From contig JAFAAV010000042.1 of the NCBI GenBank assembly GCA_023426375.1, positions 1 to 26,249 on the forward strand: 26,249 nucleotides of DNA, written 5' to 3'. A program made the position numbers and the translations under genes. Positions within the stretch are counted from its first letter, which is position 1, and each line of letters begins with the position of its first letter. Below the pieces are notes generated by a model, which saw only the letters and a program-made list of their open reading frames with translations, searched no databases and was not told the origin of the DNA. The DNA comes from Actinomycetes bacterium (GTDB lineage Bacteria > Actinomycetota > Actinomycetes > Actinomycetales > Micrococcaceae). Positions 22,322 to 26,249 of this stretch are shown here, one piece after another.

Positions 22322-24177
22322 TACTTCTTCTTGTCCTTACCCGACTCTTCCTCGGAGGACAGCGCGGCCACGAAGGCTTCCTGGGGAACCTCCACGCGGC
22401 CCACCATCTTCATGCGCTTCTTGCCTTCCTTCTGCTTCTCGAGCAGCTTGCGCTTACGGGAGATGTCACCGCCGTAGCACTTGGAGAGCACGTCCTTACG
22501 GATCGCGCGAATGTTCTCACGCGCGATGATGCGGGAGCCGATGGCCGCCTGAATGGGCACCTCGTACTGCTGACGCGGAATCAGGTTCTTGAGTTTGCCG
22601 GTCATGACCACGCCGTAGGAGTACGCCTTGTCCTTGTGGGTGATGGCGCTGAACGCGTCCACCTGTTCACCCTGCAGAAGGATGTCCACCTTGACGAGGT
22701 CCGCGGCCTGTTCACCGTCGGCCTTCCAATCCAGGGACGCGTAACCGCGGGTCTTGGACTTCAGCAGGTCGAAGAAGTCGAACACGATTTCCGCGAGCGG
22801 AAGGCGGTAGCGCAGTTCCACGCGATCCTCAGACAGGTAATCCATGCCCTTCATCTCACCGCGCTTGGACTGACACAGCTCCATGACCGCGCCGATGAAC
22901 TCCGAGGGCACGAGCACCGTGGCCGAAACCATGGGCTCGCGGATCTCGTTGATGCGACCCTCCGGGAACTCGGACGGGTTGGTCACCTCGGTTTCCGTGT
23001 TGTCCTCCAACGTGACGTTGTAGGACACCGAGGGCGCGGTGGAGATCAGGTTCAGGTCGAACTCCCGCTCCAGGCGGTCGCGGGTGATCTCCAGGTGCAA
23101 CAGTCCCAGGAAGCCGCAGCGGAAACCGAAGCCCAACGCGGTGGAGGTCTCGGGTTCGTAGACCAGAGCGGCGTCGTTGAGCTGAAGTTTTTCGAGCGCG
23201 TCCCGCAGCACGGGGTAGTCCGAGCCCTCGACCGGGAACAGGCCGGAGAAGACCATGGGCTTGGGATCCTCGTAGCCGCCCAGGGATTCCTCGGCGGGCT
23301 TGGTGTGAGAAGTGACCGTATCGCCCACGCGGGACTGGCGGACGTCCTTCACACCGGTGATCAGGTAGCCGACCTCGCCCACGCTCAGTCCCTTGGACGG
23401 GATGGGCTCGGGTGAGATCACACCGATTTCCAGCATTTCGTGGGCCGCGCCCGTGGACATCATGCGGATGCGCTCACGCGGCCGCAGGGTGCCGTCCACG
23501 ACTCGCACGTAGGTAACCACGCCGCGGTAGGTGTCGTAGACGGAGTCGAAAATCATGGCGCGGGACGGTGCATCCGCAACACCCTGGGGCGGCGGGACGT
23601 CCTGGACGATCTTGTCCAGCAACGCTTCGACGCCCATGCCGGTCTTACCGGATACGCGCAGCACGTCTTCCGGCTCCACACCGATCAAGTTGGCGAGTTC
23701 CTCGGCGTACTTGTCCGGCTGCGCGGCGGGGAGGTCAATCTTGTTGAGAACGGGAATGATCGTGAGGTCGTTCTCGAGGGCCAGGTAGAGGTTCGCCAGC
23801 GTCTGGGCTTCGATGCCCTGCGCGGCGTCCACCAACAGAAGGGTGGCTTCACACGCGGCCAGCGAACGGGACACCTCATAGGTGAAGTCAACGTGACCCG
23901 GTGTGTCGATCATGTTGAGCGCGTAATCGGTGCCGTTGACGTTCCACGGCATACGCACGGCCTGAGATTTGATGGTGATACCGCGCTCACGCTCGATGTC
24001 CATGCGGTCCAAGTACTGGGCCTTCATCTCGCGCGGGGTCACCACGCCGGTGGCCTGCAGCATACGGTCAGCCAGCGTGGACTTACCGTGATCGATGTGA
24101 GCGATGATGCAGAAATTTCTGAGCACCGAGGGGTCGGTCGAGGCGGGTGCCGGTGGATTGACGGCCAACGGTGACAC
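22321..24177 (-). CDS. lepA: elongation factor 4 (LepA)
   Basis: LepA (EF4) is a ribosome-associated GTPase that back-translocates or helps ribosome assembly under stress. The 618-residue protein has a 20-odd-residue N-terminal extension and then the G domain: NFCIIAHIDHGKSTLADRM (P-loop), RGITIKSQAVRM, DTPGHVDFTYEV (G3) and LNKIDLP (G4). The C-terminal half contains the LepA signature with LSEDRVELRYRLPLAEIVFDFFDLLKSKTRGYASLDW and the basic tail CYGGDISRKRKLLEKQKEGKKRMK unique to LepA. The GTG at 24175-24177 was chosen because AAAGGA is six bases upstream; the frame extends 44 codons further with no such site. It is followed by hemW. Confidence 0.97.
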   Translation of the reverse strand: MSPLAVNPPAPASTDPSVLRNFCIIAHIDHGKSTLADRMLQATGVVTPREMKAQYLDRMDIERERGITIKSQAVRMPWNVNGTDYALNMIDTPGHVDFTYEVSRSLAACEATLLLVDAAQGIEAQTLANLYLALENDLTIIPVLNKIDLPAAQPDKYAEELANLIGVEPEDVLRVSGKTGMGVEALLDKIVQDVPPPQGVADAPSRAMIFDSVYDTYRGVVTYVRVVDGTLRPRERIRMMSTGAAHEMLEIGVISPEPIPSKGLSVGEVGYLITGVKDVRQSRVGDTVTSHTKPAEESLGGYEDPKPMVFSGLFPVEGSDYPVLRDALEKLQLNDAALVYEPETSTALGFGFRCGFLGLLHLEITRDRLEREFDLNLISTAPSVSYNVTLEDNTETEVTNPSEFPEGRINEIREPMVSATVLVPSEFIGAVMELCQSKRGEMKGMDYLSEDRVELRYRLPLAEIVFDFFDLLKSKTRGYASLDWKADGEQAADLVKVDILLQGEQVDAFSAITHKDKAYSYGVVMTGKLKNLIPRQQYEVPIQAAIGSRIIARENIRAIRKDVLSKCYGGDISRKRKLLEKQKEGKKRMKMVGRVEVPQEAFVAALSSEEESGKDKKK

Positions 24178-24282
24178 AGGCGGTCCTTTCGTTCTCAGGA
24201 TGACTCCCCAGTTTCCCACGTTCCGTTCGGATGGGCGAACCGGACATCCCTGACTCACAGGAAGCGTGTTGCGCGCCGCTAC

Positions 24283-24288
24283 TAGACT
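24283..24288 (+). promoter_or_regulatory. possible -10 element (TAGACT), leaderless start of the PemK-like gene
   Basis: TAGACT ends eight bases before the ATG at 24296, and there is no ribosome binding site, so transcription probably starts at or next to the ATG. No convincing -35 is seen. Confidence 0.35.
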
Positions 24289-24295
24289 TGTGCGC

Positions 24296-24928
24296 ATGGC
24301 AGATTTCATGCGCCTCGCGCGCCAGGGCCTCCGCGCCTACCGCATGTACAAACGAGTCTCCGGTTCCATGCAACAGAACCGCGGTCACGACTCCCGCCCC
24401 GATGTGCAGCAGCGTCCGACGCCGCCGCAGGGCCGGTACGAGCCTCGGGGTCAGTATGAGCCGCGCGGCCAGTACGAACCGCGCGGTCAATACCAGGCGC
24501 CCAGCTCGCAGCCCTCGTCGGGTGGTCGGTTGTCCAAGCCGTATCTCGGTGACTGGACCGGCCCCGTGAACCCGCATTACGACCCGCACCCGGACGGTCG
24601 TCCGGATCCGGGAGAGGTCGTGTGGACCTGGGTGCCGTTCCAGGAAGATCACAACCAGGGCAAGGACCGTCCCGTGTTGATCGTGGACCGCGCTGGCGAC
24701 TACCTGCTGTGCCTCATGCTCACGTCCAAGGACTACGACAACGCGTCCTACAACGATCCGAACTTCGTGGACGTCGGTACCGGCACGTGGGATCGAGAGG
24801 GTCGCCCCTCCGAGGCACGTCTCAATCGCGTGATTCCCGTGCTAGCCGCGGACATCCGCCGCGAAGGCGCAGTGCTGGACCGCAATCGCTTTGACGACGT
24901 GGCGCGGGAACTCGGGAACCGGCGCTGA
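24296..24928 (+). CDS. PemK/MazF-like protein with tandem-repeat linker
   Basis: The 210-residue protein ends in a PemK/MazF-type domain (about 105-210): PGEVVWTWVPFQEDHNQGKDRPVLIV resembles the start of MazF-type ribonucleases, with the strand-loop-strand and the Arg-Pro-Val motif. The N-terminus is basic (DFMRLARQGLRAYRMYKRV), followed by a Pro/Gln-rich linker with three tandem YEPRGQ units (about 48-65). There is no antitoxin-like gene adjacent, so a toxin role is doubtful; conserved chromosomal PemK-domain proteins of this kind occur in many actinobacteria. It is divergent from lepA and upstream of rpsT. The ATG at 24296 is likely leaderless. Confidence 0.75.
   Translation: MADFMRLARQGLRAYRMYKRVSGSMQQNRGHDSRPDVQQRPTPPQGRYEPRGQYEPRGQYEPRGQYQAPSSQPSSGGRLSKPYLGDWTGPVNPHYDPHPDGRPDPGEVVWTWVPFQEDHNQGKDRPVLIVDRAGDYLLCLMLTSKDYDNASYNDPNFVDVGTGTWDREGRPSEARLNRVIPVLAADIRREGAVLDRNRFDDVARELGNRR
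24437..24490 (+). repeat. three tandem 18-bp units in the PemK-like gene
   Basis: Three consecutive 18-bp units each encode Tyr-Glu-Pro-Arg-Gly-Gln. They differ mainly at third codon positions, so the peptide is conserved more than the DNA. Confidence 0.8.
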
Positions 24929-24952
24929 ACACGTTGATCTGATAAGCTTTAT

Positions 24953-24986
24953 CGCTGTGTGTCCGCGCTGGTCGTCGGGCACAGCG
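24953..24986 (+). other. hairpin in the rpsT leader region
   Basis: CGCTGTG (24953-24959) pairs with CACAGCG (24980-24986) over 7 bp, and inner bases extend the stem imperfectly. It lies in the 156-bp gap upstream of rpsT, where promoter and leader must be. It could be a leader structure for regulation of S20, but no known family is recognised. Confidence 0.35.
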
Positions 24987-25084
24987 GATGGTTGCCACCG
25001 AGCATCCCCACTCTCACACTCAGTCGATGACTATCCGTGAGCCCTCACTGACCGAAATTCCGTGAACAGTTTTAGGAGTTATAC

Positions 25085-25345
25085 GTGGCCAACATCAAGT
25101 CGCAGAAGAAGCGCATCCTCACCAACGAGAAGGCTCGCCTGCGCAACAACGCTTACAAGTCCGAGCTGAAGACCCTGATCCGCAAGGTCAACGACGCCAT
25201 TGGCGCTTCCGACAAGGACGCCGCCGAGTCGAACCTGCGCATCGTGTCCCGCAAGCTGGACAAGGCCGTGTCCAAGGGCGTTCTGCACAAGAACACCGCG
25301 GCCAACAAGAAGTCCGGCCTGGCCAAGAAGGTCTCCAAGATCTGA
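25085..25345 (+). CDS. rpsT: 30S ribosomal protein S20
   Basis: S20 binds the 5' domain and h44 of 16S rRNA and is needed for small-subunit assembly. The 86-residue protein is Lys-rich and starts ANIKSQKKRILTNEKARLRN with the family's IKSAKKR-like opening, and has the conserved NTAANKKSGLAKKV end. The length is normal. The start is GTG at 25085 with AGGAG six bases upstream. It is a single-gene transcript with a strong terminator at 25368-25398. In actinobacteria rpsT is commonly between holA and lepA, in opposite orientation, as here. Confidence 0.97.
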   Translation: MANIKSQKKRILTNEKARLRNNAYKSELKTLIRKVNDAIGASDKDAAESNLRIVSRKLDKAVSKGVLHKNTAANKKSGLAKKVSKI

Positions 25346-25367
25346 TTCAGCCTCAGCTGACAGCCTG

Positions 25368-25398
25368 AGAGCCCGGTACCCACGAGGTACCGGGCTCT
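25368..25398 (+). terminator. rpsT terminator hairpin
   Basis: AGAGCCCGGTACC (25368-25380) and GGTACCGGGCTCT (25386-25398) form a perfect 13-bp stem with a 5-base loop, followed by TGCTGTAT. It starts 23 bp after the rpsT stop. Confidence 0.85.
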
Positions 25399-25507
25399 TG
25401 CTGTATCTCCCGCGTTCGGCGAATTCTGGAATCTGGGGTCAAAGGCGGGTTTCAGGCAGAAACAGGTGTCTGGCCCGGATGTGTCATGCGCGGTGTCGCT
25501 CATTGTG

Positions 25508-25588
25508 GACATCTGGGGCAGTGGTTCGCGTCCCGGGAGACATTTGGGGCAGTGGTTCGTACCTGCTGACATTCTGGGTGGAGGTATG
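25508..25588. repeat. direct repeats, GACATYTGGGGCAGTGGTTCG
   Basis: Unit 1 (25508-25528) and unit 2 (25539-25559) are 20 of 21 identical and start 31 bp apart. A third, degenerate unit starts at 25568 (GACATTCTGGGTGGAGGT). Repeated motifs of this style at 25-35 bp spacing resemble transposase-binding sites at the ends of IS21-type elements, but the assignment is inferred. Confidence 0.65.
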
Positions 25589-25613
25589 TACCGGAATCGC
25601 AGTTCAGGGTGCG

Positions 25614-25630
25614 AGACCCTGCCCGAAATG
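25614..25630 (-). terminator. possible holA terminator hairpin
   Basis: CAGGGT (25614-25619) pairs with ACCCTG (25625-25630) around a 5-base loop, starting 34 bp beyond the holA stop. No T-run follows on the minus strand. Confidence 0.4.
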
Positions 25631-25664
25631 TTCACACGCCACCGGGGCGATTACTGGGTCGGGC

Positions 25665-26249
25665 TCAGTGCCTTCCGGATGTCGCGATCACGGTGATGGC
25701 TCGCTCCACCGCGTAGTACGGGGTGCGGGACTCCCCCTTGACCTGCGCATCGGCGTGCGCGATCGCCTTGAGTGCCTCGATGACGTGCCCCGGGGTGAAC
25801 CGCCGGGCTTCGTTCTGGGCGCGCTCCACCTGCCACGGTGCCGCGCCGACGTCGCGCGCCACGCTGCCCGAACTTCCTCGGGATCCGGCCACCAGCGCGA
25901 TGAGGCGCAGTTTGGCACCCAGCGCGGCCACCATCGGAACCGGGTCCACCCCCACGTCCACGGCTTGCCGCCAGAGCTTGAGCGCCTGATCGGCGTTGCC
26001 GGCCACGGCCGCGTCCGCCACGCGGAACGCGGTGACCTCAACTCGGCCGCCGTAGTACTTCTCCACCAGATCGTGGTCGATGGTGGTGGGGCCGTCGGAA
26101 ATGAGCTGGGCGCATGCCGCTGCCAGTTCCGCGGTGCTGGTGCCCACCGCGGCGGCCAAAGCGCGAGCGGCGTCGGGCTCGATACGTTTTCCGTGTTGCT
26201 TGAACTCCGCCAGGATGAACGCGGACTTGTCGCGGTCCGATTTCAGGGG
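25665..26249 (-). CDS. holA: DNA polymerase III delta subunit, C-terminal part (runs off the window)
   Basis: The delta subunit is the clamp-loader wrench that opens the beta sliding clamp. The window holds the last 194 codons; the frame is open to the right edge, where it reads LKSDRDKSAFILAEFKQHGK, so the gene starts outside. Recognisable pieces are RIEPDAARALAAAVGTSTAELAAACAQL (end of the ATPase-like lid domain), the YYGGRVEVTAFRVADAAVAGNADQALKLWRQ helix, and the collar domain PVPMVAALGAKLRLIALVAG ending APWQVERAQNEARRFTPGHVIEALKAIAHADAQVKG. There is no frameshift or stop. Its convergence with rpsT is normal for actinobacteria. Confidence 0.93.
   Translation of the reverse strand, partial: PLKSDRDKSAFILAEFKQHGKRIEPDAARALAAAVGTSTAELAAACAQLISDGPTTIDHDLVEKYYGGRVEVTAFRVADAAVAGNADQALKLWRQAVDVGVDPVPMVAALGAKLRLIALVAGSRGSSGSVARDVGAAPWQVERAQNEARRFTPGHVIEALKAIAHADAQVKGESRTPYYAVERAITVIATSGRH

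Larger units (their letters stand above)
25399..25664. other. gene-free gap with tandem repeats, possibly a transposon-end remnant
   Basis: Between the rpsT terminator and holA no supported gene is seen. The middle carries two near-identical 21-bp units and a third degenerate one (see the separate repeat entry). No transposase frame or clear boundary is seen, and short frames across it do not resemble any protein I know. Confidence 0.5.

Noticed and set aside
22636..23415. Long plus-strand frames opposite lepA
   Set aside because: Same antisense effect; LepA on the minus strand is complete.
24083..24652. A 189-codon minus-strand frame across the lepA start and the PemK-like gene
   Set aside because: Low-complexity Arg/Leu/Thr composition mirrors the tandem repeat on the other strand; no gene-like features.
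24296..24928. Toxin-antitoxin module
   Set aside because: A PemK-like domain is present but there is no antitoxin gene; the protein has a long linker and sits among housekeeping genes.
25508..25588. CRISPR array
   Set aside because: Only two good units plus one poor unit, with about 10 bp between units; no array length, no cas genes.
25600..25640. tRNA gene suggested by a T-arm-like stem near 25614-25630
   Set aside because: The loop is 5 bases and lacks TTCRANY, and no acceptor, D or anticodon arms could be built around it.

Overview
The window looks like a chromosomal segment of a high-GC Gram-positive bacterium, order Micrococcales and probably Micrococcaceae. The evidence is the actinobacterial type of cytochrome oxidase subunit IV next to CtaC/CtaD, actinobacteria-restricted families (DUF3043, DUF3097, an LCP protein with LytR_C domain), frequent GTG starts, and the gene order rpsT-lepA-hemW-hrcA-dnaJ-rsmE-phoH-ybeY-era-leuA-recO-uppS. 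Genus was not determined.

Layout from left to right. Positions 12-3008 (minus) hold the aa3 oxidase operon ctaC-ctaD-ctaF. Next come an A-type Fe-S carrier with a large terminator hairpin, an M20 peptidase, and a divergent DUF3043 membrane protein. Positions 5916-8666 (minus) carry pyrD, uppS and recO. Positions 8791-10680 (minus) carry leuA behind a 19-residue leader peptide with three consecutive leucine codons and competing RNA pairings. A cell-wall LCP protein follows, then era-ybeY-phoH, a ribosome maturation and RNA group. A plus-strand GerMN/Gmad2 lipoprotein interrupts before the hrcA-dnaJ-rsmE heat-shock group, which has a CIRCE-like operator upstream of hrcA. DUF3097 and DUF4870 genes are on the plus strand. 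lepA-hemW is a minus-strand pair with touching codons. Finally there are a PemK/MazF-like protein, rpsT, a 319-bp gap with transposon-end-like tandem repeats, and a holA fragment running off the right edge.

Most genes are housekeeping and on the minus strand, with overlaps suggesting coupled translation (ctaD/ctaF, phoH/ybeY, dnaJ/rsmE, lepA/hemW). Functionally the window covers aerobic respiration, Fe-S assembly, pyrimidine and leucine synthesis, cell-wall lipid and polymer attachment, DNA repair and replication, ribosome maturation and protein quality control.

I see no CRISPR array, prophage, intact insertion sequence, rRNA or tRNA gene, and no defence or secondary-metabolite cluster. The strongest second-look items are the leuA leader, a charged insertion in Era that coincides with a perfect DNA palindrome, the solitary PemK-like protein with hexapeptide repeats, the tandem repeats beside holA, and the inverted repeat between the LCP gene and the leuA leader. 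Promoter calls are by eye and weak.
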